A stretch of DNA of 40,542 bases from Bacteroidales bacterium (GCA_026984135.1 JALSSR010000209.1:1-40542); one strand, 5' to 3'. Shown: positions 27,177 through 36,863, counted from the stretch's first letter. Notes: a model not told the origin generated them from the sequence alone. Numbers and translations are program-made.

Positions 27177-29129
27177 CTACTTTGTAACAACCCGACCAAG
27201 CTCTTTGTTGATAATCCGGCTTATCCGTTTCAAACTCTGTTGCTCTTTAAGCAGAAGCATTATATCCTCTTCGCTACCGGCCTCTTTCAGTTTCTGCTGA
27301 TTTTCGAATATCCGTTTTTCAATCATTTTGGCCTTAAACGACAATACGGAATTGACAACCGCCTTTTTCAGTTTTTGAGATTCCGTTACAACATCAATCC
27401 TTGCCAGCTTCTCCCAGTTCTCACTCAACTCATAAGGCGAAAGGAGCAGGTTTACGGATAACGTTGAAATCTCAGAATCCTCATGGTTTTTAAAATGGTT
27501 CTCATCAGGAATTTCATCTCTCTCAATAAAGGTGATATATTCCTGAAATATCTTTTTAAAAACCGGATCATTAAACTCAAGAGAGTCCCTCCTGATATCG
27601 TTAATAATAAACTTTGCAACCTCAACAGGAATTTCAAGAGGATATCCGTTTTCATCCTTACCCTCAAAAATTATTTCCTGCTGACCATAATTCAATAAAA
27701 TCCTCACAATATCCCTTTCCTGATATTCGGTTTCGAAAACATCAAGTTCGATCTGTTTCTCTTTTTGATATTCCTGAATTTCAGGTGTTTCGGGTTTGGA
27801 AGGAGAAAACCGGTTTTTATTTTTATACTTCTCCCGCAACCTCTTATTAAGCTCATTCATAAGGGTTTGCTCTGCCATATCAAGCAGCGAAGAACACTCT
27901 TTGACATATAAGGAACGTGTTATCCCGTCGGGGATAATTGAAATTGTACGAACTATTTCTTTTATCAGTCCCGCTTTCTTTATAGGATCATTTTGCGTTT
28001 CCTCGAGCAAAACACTTGTTTTAAATCTGATAAAATCTTTTGCTTTTTTTGAGATATATTCTTCAACCTCGGCGGTACGATGTGACCGTGCAAAGGAATC
28101 GGGGTCTTCACCTTCTGGAAAAAGAACTACTTTCACATTCATTCCCTGCTCAAGAATCATATCTATACCCCGGAAAGAAGCCTTCAGACCGGCAGCATCA
28201 CCGTCATACAAAATTGTAATATTGGGAGTATATCTTTTTATGAGTCTTATCTGATCCGTTGTAAGAGATGTTCCGGAAGAAGAAACCACATTTTTTATTC
28301 CCGCCTGATGGAGAGAGATGACATCGGTATATCCTTCCACCAGAAAACAATTGTCTTTTTTAATAATCTCATTCTTAGCAAAGTATATCCCGTATAATAC
28401 CTTACTTTTATTGTATATGTCCGATTCCGGTGAATTTACATATTTGGCTTTCTTCTCATCCTTTTTGAGTATCCGCCCGCCAAATCCTACAACTCTGCCG
28501 GTCAGATTATGAATCGGGAATATAACTCTTGCACGAAACCTGTCGAAATGCTTCCCATCCTTGTTTATTGTCAACCCTGATTTAATAAGGAATTCAGCCT
28601 GATAACCGTTTTCTTTAGCTGCTTTTGTAAAGGCATCCCAACGGTCGGGGCTATATCCGAGTTGAAAATCTTCGATGGTTTTTTCAGTAAAATCCCTCTC
28701 TTTAAAATAGGAAAGGCCTATTGCTTTCCCTTCCTCCGTGTTTAAAAGTTGTTCTGCAAAAAACTTTGCAGCAAATCCGGTGACGGCAAACAGACTTTCG
28801 CGCTCGTTAAGTTGCTTTATCTGTTCGGGAGTCTGTTCTTCTTCTTCAATTTCGATATTATACTTTTTTGCAAGAAATTTCAAAGCTTCAGGATAGGTGT
28901 AATGTTCATGCTCCATTACAAAATTCACCGAATTACCTGCTTTGCCGCATCCGAAGCACTTGTATATTCCCTTTACGGGAGATACCACGAAAGAAGGCGT
29001 TTTTTCATTATGAAAAGGACACAAACCGATATAATTAACACCTCTTTTGCGAAGATGGACAAATTCGCCGACCACCTCCTCAACACGGGCGGTCTCAATT
29101 ATTGTTTGTATGGTCTCCTTCGGTATCAT
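27177..29129 (-). CDS. dnaG: DNA primase
   Basis: CPFHNEKTPSFVVSPVKGIYKCFGCGKAGN zinc finger; VEGYTDVISLHQAG and YDGDAAG TOPRIM motifs. Confidence 0.98.
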   Translation of the reverse strand: MIPKETIQTIIETARVEEVVGEFVHLRKRGVNYIGLCPFHNEKTPSFVVSPVKGIYKCFGCGKAGNSVNFVMEHEHYTYPEALKFLAKKYNIEIEEEEQTPEQIKQLNERESLFAVTGFAAKFFAEQLLNTEEGKAIGLSYFKERDFTEKTIEDFQLGYSPDRWDAFTKAAKENGYQAEFLIKSGLTINKDGKHFDRFRARVIFPIHNLTGRVVGFGGRILKKDEKKAKYVNSPESDIYNKSKVLYGIYFAKNEIIKKDNCFLVEGYTDVISLHQAGIKNVVSSSGTSLTTDQIRLIKRYTPNITILYDGDAAGLKASFRGIDMILEQGMNVKVVLFPEGEDPDSFARSHRTAEVEEYISKKAKDFIRFKTSVLLEETQNDPIKKAGLIKEIVRTISIIPDGITRSLYVKECSSLLDMAEQTLMNELNKRLREKYKNKNRFSPSKPETPEIQEYQKEKQIELDVFETEYQERDIVRILLNYGQQEIIFEGKDENGYPLEIPVEVAKFIINDIRRDSLEFNDPVFKKIFQEYITFIERDEIPDENHFKNHEDSEISTLSVNLLLSPYELSENWEKLARIDVVTESQKLKKAVVNSVLSFKAKMIEKRIFENQQKLKEAGSEEDIMLLLKEQQSLKRISRIINKELGRVVTK

Positions 29130-29356
29130 CGTATCGTATGAAAATGCAAAGATATAAGAATTAAGGAAAGGTTATTGCGAACTTTTGCCGAAAAATGCCC
29201 GAATATCATAGAGTAAGATTTATTATAATCCACTACTTTCTATAGCTACAGCTCTTCCCTCTTCTCGCAGGAGAGGGTCGGGGGGAGGTGTTTTTGAAAA
29301 TATGAATAGATAATTGCTATCAACCATAATTTTAAAAATGAAATTATCCTGATTTA

Positions 29357-29378
29357 TCCGGGATTTCCAAATCCCGGA
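29357..29378. repeat. Perfect hairpin, 10-bp arms
   Basis: tccgggattt-cc-aaatcccgga. Confidence 0.8.
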
Positions 29379-29404
29379 ATTAATAAGATTAGGCCGGCCG
29401 GTTT

Positions 29405-29440
29405 GAAAAAAGGATGACACCAAAGGCATCATCCTCAAAT
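29405..29440 (-). terminator. Terminator hairpin of the T9SS protein gene at 29460
   Basis: Plus strand: aggatga-caccaaaggca-tcatcct preceded by an A run (T run on the minus strand). Confidence 0.75.
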
Positions 29441-29459
29441 TCAAAAGTTTACTAACAGC

Positions 29460-31349
29460 TTATTCAACAATCATTCTTTTTATTACCGAACTGTTGCCGG
29501 CTTTAACGATATAGAAATATATTCCGGATTTGAAGGAGGAAACATCAATTTTGAAATCATACATTCCTCTGTTAACCTCTCCTTTATCAATAAATGTTAT
29601 TTGTTGCCCTAAAATATTTACAACCTCAAGACTTAATTTGCTCGACTCACTTACCTTAACTTTTATCACTGTTGTTCGATTTGCAGGATTAGGAACATTT
29701 TGCGCTACATCAAAAAATTCAGTATTCTTTTCAATGCCGGTGCCGGGAATAACTTCGGAATAATGATAAATGGTGTAGTCATCAGGGTCATTTTGCGTTG
29801 GATTATTAAGAAAATAAAGTCCCGGGAATCCATCCGTAAAATAGATAAGATGAAATTCTTTGCCCTCTGAAGTATAATTAATATCTCCTGCAAGGACGGG
29901 ATAAATACACTCGTGGAGCCAATGCGTGATTTCCGTATCAATATCAAATATACTGCTCCAGGAGCCGGCAACTCCGTTATTACTCGAATAGCGACGAAAA
30001 ATATGCCTGAAATTGGTTTGACCGTTATCATAACCGGGAGCCAGTGCCGACCAGGCAATATAAACCGTATTATCATCCGAACCGACCATAATGGAAGGCA
30101 TTGTACATATTCCAAGTTCCGGATAGGTAACAAAATCGGGAAGTAGCTGTGTACCGGTATCAACAACATATCCTATTAAAGTTTCATCTTCCACAAGGTT
30201 TTCATAGGCAAGGGCGCGATGTTGGTTTTCGGCTGTAAAAGGAGGCATAGTTTCATTCCAGTAAACTATTCCGTCGGTAAAAGGCCAGACAGTGAAACTC
30301 GTTCCCGGCTCGGTATGAGCAACGCGGGTAAGACCGCAAACGGCGTGCACCATACCGTCGCTGCCAATGGCAATATCCGCCGAATAATCGGGTGCCCAAA
30401 TGGTATCCGTTGTAATGGTATTATCCCAATCCCACATAGGATAAGGATGTTCCCATATAATAATCTTCTGCCACGTATCACCGTTATCCGTTGATTTCAT
30501 AACTATCCAGTCGTGCCACGGGCTTGAAACGGTAAAAGCTATTGTGCTGCCTCTTGATTCGGCCCACACATAATCATCTGCGTGAAATCCCGAATAATAA
30601 TCCGAATTGATCTGCTCGAGGATTGTCCAGTCGGTCCAGGTTTCTCCTCCATCATCGGATTTTATGTAAAACAACGGTACATCTTGATTTGCATAAGCAT
30701 CGGCAGCGGGTACAATGATATGAATAATCTCATGGTTTTCACCCGATGTAGTCATTCTCGGCCAGGTAATAGCAGTACCGCCCATAGCCTCCGGTCCCGG
30801 AATGTAGGATTGAATCCATTCACCCGTACCTTTTTGGGGACGGATATTCATAATAAGACCTCCGTCGGGAAAGCTCCCGTCGGCAATATGGGAAACAACT
30901 ATTTCGCCGTTCTCACCGAAAGCCGCATAGGATGGCCAGCCGCAGCGATATCCGGTTTCTATTCTCTCCGTTGGTATGGTTCCCCAGTTCATGCCGTCAT
31001 AGTAGTTGTATCCCGTTCCCCGGTTAGGCATTGAAATGTTATTATCAAGACCCATTGTCCAGACCGCTCCTGCGGTACCATCATCATAAAGCCAAAAACG
31101 GTTTGCAAGAAGTGAATTCGATTGCACATCATAAATCGTTCCCCCTGCAATAAGCTCATCTTTAGCAGTGCCGGGTAAAGAGGAATTTGGTATTACGGGT
31201 ATCTGATATACCTCGCCACCAGTTACCGGCTTTTGTAAAGTAACGGTTACCGATTTATTAGTCTGCTCTTTGGTAAAGTCAGCACGCTTTTGTGAATACC
31301 CGGACATAGCGATGCTAAGAATAACCGTAAAAAGTAATTTTTTTTTCAT
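29460..31349 (-). CDS. Secreted BNR/sialidase-like protein with T9SS type A sorting domain (paralogue 1)
   Basis: Signal peptide; YIKSDDGGETWTDW, STDNGDTWQKI; C-terminal NVPNPANRTTVIKV...GIYFYIVKAGNSSVIKRMIVE. Confidence 0.9.
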   Translation of the reverse strand: MKKKLLFTVILSIAMSGYSQKRADFTKEQTNKSVTVTLQKPVTGGEVYQIPVIPNSSLPGTAKDELIAGGTIYDVQSNSLLANRFWLYDDGTAGAVWTMGLDNNISMPNRGTGYNYYDGMNWGTIPTERIETGYRCGWPSYAAFGENGEIVVSHIADGSFPDGGLIMNIRPQKGTGEWIQSYIPGPEAMGGTAITWPRMTTSGENHEIIHIIVPAADAYANQDVPLFYIKSDDGGETWTDWTILEQINSDYYSGFHADDYVWAESRGSTIAFTVSSPWHDWIVMKSTDNGDTWQKIIIWEHPYPMWDWDNTITTDTIWAPDYSADIAIGSDGMVHAVCGLTRVAHTEPGTSFTVWPFTDGIVYWNETMPPFTAENQHRALAYENLVEDETLIGYVVDTGTQLLPDFVTYPELGICTMPSIMVGSDDNTVYIAWSALAPGYDNGQTNFRHIFRRYSSNNGVAGSWSSIFDIDTEITHWLHECIYPVLAGDINYTSEGKEFHLIYFTDGFPGLYFLNNPTQNDPDDYTIYHYSEVIPGTGIEKNTEFFDVAQNVPNPANRTTVIKVKVSESSKLSLEVVNILGQQITFIDKGEVNRGMYDFKIDVSSFKSGIYFYIVKAGNSSVIKRMIVE

Positions 31350-31404
31350 GATATTACATTTTGTTAAACAATACGTGATTTAATTCCGGAATAAATAGTA
31401 TCAA

Positions 31405-31475
31405 CAAAGATAATGATCTAAATTTCAAATGTCAAGGAGAAAAAAGTTAACGGTAGTAAAAAAAAAGTTAACGGT
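31405..31475 (-). promoter_or_regulatory. Promoter plus LytTR-like direct repeats upstream of paralogue 1
   Basis: -7 TATCTTTG (31412-31405), TTG (31435-31433), ACCGTTAAC at 31475-31467 and 31454-31446 separated by 12 nt. Confidence 0.6.
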
Positions 31476-31606
31476 ATTCTTAAAATTAATCGGTATGTAT
31501 TACAAGGGTGGGCAACTGGAACATTGTGTATGTTATGGACACAGTGGACACCCAGGCGTGGACGCTTGGGCAGACAACCCGCCGAAGCTTTAGCGAAGGT
31601 GGGTAA

Positions 31607-31641
31607 TAAAAAAGGGTGACACCATTGGCATCACCCTTTAT
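31607..31641 (-). terminator. Terminator hairpin of the T9SS protein gene at 31661
   Basis: Plus strand: aaagggtga-caccattggca-tcaccctttt-like stem with a flanking A run. Confidence 0.8.
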
Positions 31642-31660
31642 AAACCATAATTGTTATTGT

Positions 31661-33532
31661 TTATTCAATAACCATTTTCTTTGTTACCGAGCTATCACCG
31701 GCTTTAACAGTGTAGAAATATACACCCGAACCAATGTTGGAAGCATCAAATGTAAATGTATGCATTCCCGAAGCAACAGCACCTTTGTCGGCTGTGTAAA
31801 CAACCTGACCCATAAGGTTTGTAACCTCAAAGCTAAGATTTGCAGCTTCCGGTAATGTTACGTTAACTACCGTGCTACCGCTTGCAGGGTTAGGATAGTT
31901 TTGTGAAACATTGGCATCGGAAATAAGCTGACTGTTTTCAATACCAACCGGCATATAATTCAATACATACTCGGTATTAACCTGATAGTCGTGGTCTCCG
32001 TCTAATGCTGTTCCCGGAGTTGCATCTGCATTGTAAATAAAGAATGCATTATCATTTGCATCAAAACTACCTGCAAGAACAGGATAGATACATTCGTCGA
32101 GCCAGTGAGCAATATCCGTATCCATATCTTTCATTTCACCCCATGTATTAGCCATTCCATGATCATATGAACGACGTGTCCAGATGTGTCTGAAGTTAAA
32201 CTGTCCATTGTCATATCCCGGTGTTACTGAAGACCAAACAACTACAACCTGTCCGTTATCACAAGTAATATTTGGAAATGAACTCATTCCCTGCTCACGG
32301 TAAGTATGTAACTCTTCCATCAAAGGAGTTCCATTATCAACAACCCAACCTATATAATTTACATCTTCAGTCAGATTCTCATAAGCCAAAGCTCTGTGCT
32401 GATTTGTTGCTGTAAACGGAGGCATTGTCTCATCCCAATAGATAATACCATCGGTATAGGGCCAGTAAGAATAAGAAGTACCAACTTCCGTATGAGCAAC
32501 ACGTGTAAGAGCACAAACAGCATGTACCATACCGTTTTCGTCAATGGCAATATCGGCAGAACCTGCAGGAGCCCAGATTGTGTCAGTTGTAATTGTTGTG
32601 TTCCAATCGAACATTGGATAAGGATGTTCCCAGGGAATAATTTTCTCCCAGTTTTCACCGTTATCCGTTGATTTCATAATGATCCAATCGTGCCATGAAC
32701 TTGCAATTGTAAAGGCAATTGTACTTCCCCTTGACTCAGCCCAGGTATAATCATCGGCACTAAATCCCATATAGTAATCCGAGTTGATATCTTCCAGGAT
32801 TGTCCAGTCTGTCCAGGTTTCACCACCGTCATTTGACCTGATGTAAAACAATGGAACATCCTGATCGGCATAAGTATCAGCAGCAGGAACAATAATATGG
32901 ATATATTCATGGTTTTCACCGGAAGTCATAACACGCGGCCAAGTGATGCCTGTTCCGCCCATATCGGCAGGGCCCGGAATATAAATCTCTGTCCAGTCAC
33001 CAACACCTTTTTCTTCTCTTTTGTTTAACATCAGACCACCGTCAGTATAAATTGACTGACCTGCAAGATGCGAAACAGCAACCTCACCGTTTTCGCCCCA
33101 GGCAGCATAAGAAGGCCAACCACATCTGTCGTCCTCAATACGGGCTGTAGGAGCAGGACCCCAGGCAGTACCGTCAAAATAGTTATAACCTGTTCCTCTT
33201 CCGGGGAAACCGGTATCGTCGCCGAGACCCATAGTCCATACGGCACCGGCAGTACCGTCGTCGTATAGCCATACTCTGTTACCGAGTAAAGAGTTTGACT
33301 GTAAGTCGTACTTTGTTGTACCTGCTTGTAATTCATCCTTAGATGCAAGCGGAGCTGTTGAGTTGGGATTAACCGGCATTTGGATTACTTCTGCACCCGT
33401 TAAAGGTGCCTGAACTGTTGCTTTTACGGCAACATTAACTTTCTCTTTTGGAAAGTTTGAATGTTTTTGCGCAAATCCGAGCGTTACAAAACTCAGAATC
33501 AATGCTGAAAGTAAAATCTTCTTCATGATCAT
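31661..33532 (-). CDS. Secreted BNR/sialidase-like protein with T9SS type A sorting domain (paralogue 2)
   Basis: Extensive similarity to the 29460-31349 protein; C-terminal NYPNPASGSTVVNV...GVYFYTVKAGDSSVTKKMVIE. Confidence 0.9.
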   Translation of the reverse strand: MIMKKILLSALILSFVTLGFAQKHSNFPKEKVNVAVKATVQAPLTGAEVIQMPVNPNSTAPLASKDELQAGTTKYDLQSNSLLGNRVWLYDDGTAGAVWTMGLGDDTGFPGRGTGYNYFDGTAWGPAPTARIEDDRCGWPSYAAWGENGEVAVSHLAGQSIYTDGGLMLNKREEKGVGDWTEIYIPGPADMGGTGITWPRVMTSGENHEYIHIIVPAADTYADQDVPLFYIRSNDGGETWTDWTILEDINSDYYMGFSADDYTWAESRGSTIAFTIASSWHDWIIMKSTDNGENWEKIIPWEHPYPMFDWNTTITTDTIWAPAGSADIAIDENGMVHAVCALTRVAHTEVGTSYSYWPYTDGIIYWDETMPPFTATNQHRALAYENLTEDVNYIGWVVDNGTPLMEELHTYREQGMSSFPNITCDNGQVVVVWSSVTPGYDNGQFNFRHIWTRRSYDHGMANTWGEMKDMDTDIAHWLDECIYPVLAGSFDANDNAFFIYNADATPGTALDGDHDYQVNTEYVLNYMPVGIENSQLISDANVSQNYPNPASGSTVVNVTLPEAANLSFEVTNLMGQVVYTADKGAVASGMHTFTFDASNIGSGVYFYTVKAGDSSVTKKMVIE

Positions 33533-33600
33533 TTTTTTTTGTTAGACAATAAATTTATTTAAAAGTTCTTAATAAATTCTTATTTCATTAAAACAGCCTG

Positions 33601-33669
33601 CAAAATTAAATAATATTTTTTTCAAAATCAAGAATAATAAGTTAAAGGTCGAAAAAAAAAGTTAACGGT
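33601..33669 (-). promoter_or_regulatory. Promoter plus LytTR-like direct repeats upstream of paralogue 2
   Basis: -7 TAATTTTG (33608-33601), TTG (33631-33629), ACCGTTAAC (33669-33661) and ACCTTTAAC (33649-33641) separated by 11 nt. Confidence 0.6.
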
Positions 33670-33736
33670 CATTCTTCGACTTCGCCCGGAATGACATTCG
33701 ACTTTTGCTTAGAGTAACTTTTGACAACATAAAACG

Positions 33737-34312
33737 TCAAAGATTCGCTCTCTTTCTACCTTCATCAAATGCTTTCAGATTGAGTTCAACGATTTTATCA
33801 CCTTTGGAACCAAATAGTTTTTTAATTGCATTTTTTAGCTTTTCTTCCGAAACGCCGAGAAAAGGAGATGCAGCACCGAGGATAACCATATTGGCGGACC
33901 TGTGCGAGCCGAGAGCCTTTGCTATTTTATCGGCATCAATGGCCACATGATTCGGAATGGATTCTATCTCCTTCATAACATCAGCCATATCGGGATAATT
34001 ATCAATATTTACATAAGGAGTTGTATTGGTAACCAGCCAGCCCTCATCGTCAAGCATATCCACATATCGTAATGATTCCATAGGTTCCACTGCAATTATC
34101 AAATCGCATTGTCCTTCGGGTATCAAATCGGAAGCTATTTCCTTGTCGGAAATTCTCATATCGGAATGGACATCACCACCCCGCTGGCTCATTCCGTGAA
34201 CCTCGGCTTGCTTTATAAACAATCCGGCTTCTATTGAAGCCAGGCCGATAACATTCGCAATTGTCAGAATTCCCTGACCACCTACTCCGGCAAGAATTAT
34301 ATCTCTTTTCAT
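33737..34312 (-). CDS. iorB: Indolepyruvate oxidoreductase subunit beta
   Basis: DIILAGVGGQGILTIANVIG; HGMSQRGGDVHSDMRIS; next to iorA. Confidence 0.92.
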   Translation of the reverse strand: MKRDIILAGVGGQGILTIANVIGLASIEAGLFIKQAEVHGMSQRGGDVHSDMRISDKEIASDLIPEGQCDLIIAVEPMESLRYVDMLDDEGWLVTNTTPYVNIDNYPDMADVMKEIESIPNHVAIDADKIAKALGSHRSANMVILGAASPFLGVSEEKLKNAIKKLFGSKGDKIVELNLKAFDEGRKRANL

Positions 34313-34515
34313 TTTTACTATATTATTATATATTCAAAAACCGCCTCCTTCTTTCCTTTATCCGTCGAAACTTGTGTCAAGGACAGGAAAAAGGGAATTG
34401 CATCTTAAACCTTTCCTGTTTACAAATAGTGATCAGGTTGTATATTTTTGTCTTTCCCTCTCCGGAAGAGGATTAAAGTGAGGGTATTAATATAAGATAA
34501 AACCAATATTAACCT

Positions 34516-36156
34516 TCACACCCCAACCGTTTCTTTCTGCTTAATTTTTTTCAGTTCACGTAATCTTTTCGATGCGGTAACAATACATTCTCTTCTTGGA
34601 ATAATTACCGAAACTCCTTCATATTCAATCTCTTCCTTAAATATTTTCATATTTTTTTCGTGTTCCTTAGGCATTGGTTCCACAACCCGGATATGCTCTT
34701 TTTCAACACCAAGCGCTTCACAAATTCTTTCGATTTTCCCGGTTGCCTGCGACTTCTGTCCGCCGGTCATAGCAGTAGTACCGTTGTCAAGGATAAAAAC
34801 CGTGATAGGAGAATTGTCATTAACGGCATCCAGCAACCCCGTCATTCCCGAGTGTGTAAACGTCGAATCCCCGATAACTGCAACAGAAGGTACAAGTCCG
34901 GAGTCGGCAGCACCTTTTGCCATTGTTATGGAAGCACCCATATCCACACAACTGTTGATAGCATCAAAAGGCTCAAGAGCACCAAGAGTATAACAACCGA
35001 TGTCGGCAAAAACCCTTCCCTTTGACAATCCGGCAAGTGCCTCATTTAAAGCACGATAAGAATAGATATGGGGGCATCCCTTGCACAATTGCGGTGGACG
35101 CGGAGCCACAACGGAAGGAATATCCCTCTTGTGCGAAACTTCCATACCGAGAGCAACAGCTACTCTTACGGGATTTAATTCTCCATCCCTCGGCACAGTA
35201 CCGTCAAGTCTGCCTTTAACTTTTTTCCCAAGATCAAAATAACTTTTAATTAGCTCTTCCACAAAGGGGTATCCATCTTCAAGAACCAATATTTCGTCAC
35301 ATTCATTATATAATTTATTAAGATGGTTTTCGGGCAAAGGATATTGTCCTATTTTTAAAACCGGGTGCAAAATATCTCTTTCCGGAAAGTTCTCCATTAA
35401 ATAATTATATGCAATTCCGCAAGCTATAATTCCAAGGCTTTTATCCTTTCCGTCAAAATACCGGTTATATTGTGAAGTCTCCGACTCAACAATAAAAGCA
35501 CCCTGATTACCAAGCAGATGTTTATATCTTTTCCGTGCAATAGCAGGCAGGAGAATAAACTGTTTCGGGTCGGAAGGCAAACGTAGCGGATTTTGCTCCT
35601 TTTTTTCCTTCACCACAACTCCCGACCTTGAATGTGCAAGCCTTGTGGTTATCCTCAGCAAAACGGGTACTCTGAATTTTTCAGAAAGGTCAAACCCATA
35701 CCCTACCATATCATAGGCTTCCTGCTGGTTTGAGGGTTCAAGGATGGGAATCATAGCAAATTTACCGTAAAACCTTGAATCCTGCTCATTTTGTGACGAG
35801 TGCATAGAAGGGTCATCTGCCGAGACAACCACCAGTCCGCCGTTGGCACCGGTGATAGCCGAGTTTATAAATGCATCGGCAGCAACATTCAGCCCGACAT
35901 GTTTCATGGTTACTATTGTACGTTTACCGGAATATGACATCCCGAGGGCAGCCTCCATAGCCGTTTTTTCATTTGATGCCCATCCTGTACGAATTTTACC
36001 TTCCTTAGCCTCTTTGGTTCGCATTATATGCTCCATAATCTCGGTCGAAGGTGTACCCGGATAAGCATATATCCCTGACAACCCGGCATCAACAGCTCCC
36101 TGAGCTATCGCCTCGTCACCCAATACCATTATTTTTCCCATATTTCTATCTTTCAA
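34516..36156 (-). CDS. iorA: Indolepyruvate ferredoxin oxidoreductase subunit alpha (no C-terminal ferredoxin domain)
   Basis: GIYAYPGTPSTEIMEHI; CKGCPHIYSYRALNEAL; TPP-binding GDSTFTHSGMTGLLDAVNDN. Confidence 0.92.
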   Translation of the reverse strand: MKDRNMGKIMVLGDEAIAQGAVDAGLSGIYAYPGTPSTEIMEHIMRTKEAKEGKIRTGWASNEKTAMEAALGMSYSGKRTIVTMKHVGLNVAADAFINSAITGANGGLVVVSADDPSMHSSQNEQDSRFYGKFAMIPILEPSNQQEAYDMVGYGFDLSEKFRVPVLLRITTRLAHSRSGVVVKEKKEQNPLRLPSDPKQFILLPAIARKRYKHLLGNQGAFIVESETSQYNRYFDGKDKSLGIIACGIAYNYLMENFPERDILHPVLKIGQYPLPENHLNKLYNECDEILVLEDGYPFVEELIKSYFDLGKKVKGRLDGTVPRDGELNPVRVAVALGMEVSHKRDIPSVVAPRPPQLCKGCPHIYSYRALNEALAGLSKGRVFADIGCYTLGALEPFDAINSCVDMGASITMAKGAADSGLVPSVAVIGDSTFTHSGMTGLLDAVNDNSPITVFILDNGTTAMTGGQKSQATGKIERICEALGVEKEHIRVVEPMPKEHEKNMKIFKEEIEYEGVSVIIPRRECIVTASKRLRELKKIKQKETVGV

Positions 36157-36272
36157 CTTTGTTTTTAAAAATATGGAAGCAAAAGTATATAATTAATGGT
36201 ACTTATAAAAGAAATATAAATATTATTTTATCTCAATTTACCTATTTTTGTGACCTGTAATTATATTAATGT

Positions 36273-36863
36273 ATGAACTTTCTGGCACACGTATATCTTT
36301 CAGGTGAAAATGAAGAGACAATTATAGGTAATTTTATTGCCGATCATGTTAAAGGAAACAGGATAAACAGGTATTCTCCCGGGATTATTGCAGGAATACA
36401 ATTGCACCGTGAGATTGATACTTTCACCGACAGTCATCCGATTTTTCTTGCAAGTAAAGCCAGACTACAAAAGAAGTATAAAAAATATTCGGGCGTAATA
36501 GTTGACATGTTTTACGACCATTTTCTATCGGCAAACTGGCCGGATTATTCAGAGGAGGATATTACAAGTTTCACAAACAGGATATACAGGATTGCTATTA
36601 AACGATATTTCATACTTCCCCCAAAAACAAAAAGACTGCTGCCTTTTATGGCACGATCCAACTGGCTTGCAGGTTACGGCACTCTTGAAGGAATTGACAG
36701 GGCATTGACAGGCATGTCGGGACGAACACCTTTCAAGTCGGGAATGGAAAATGCTGCCGGGGATCTGAAAAGGGATTATAGCCTGTACAAAACCGAGTTT
36801 CAGCAATTCTTTCCCGAAGTAATACGTTTTTCAGATGAAAGGCGACGGGATACGGGGATATGA
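36273..36863 (+). CDS. ACP phosphodiesterase-like (AcpH/DUF479) protein
   Basis: MNFLAHVYLSGENEETIIGNFIADHVKG; GIQLHREIDTFTDSHP; VDMFYDHFLSANW. Confidence 0.9.
   Translation: MNFLAHVYLSGENEETIIGNFIADHVKGNRINRYSPGIIAGIQLHREIDTFTDSHPIFLASKARLQKKYKKYSGVIVDMFYDHFLSANWPDYSEEDITSFTNRIYRIAIKRYFILPPKTKRLLPFMARSNWLAGYGTLEGIDRALTGMSGRTPFKSGMENAAGDLKRDYSLYKTEFQQFFPEVIRFSDERRRDTGI

Noticed and set aside
27796-28254. Plus-strand 152-aa ORF over dnaG
   Set aside because: dnaG is unambiguous on the minus strand.
29705-31034. ORFs at 29705-30169 (-) and 30582-31034 (+) overlapping the T9SS gene
   Set aside because: Alternative frames of a well-supported CDS; equivalent shadow ORFs occur over its paralogue.
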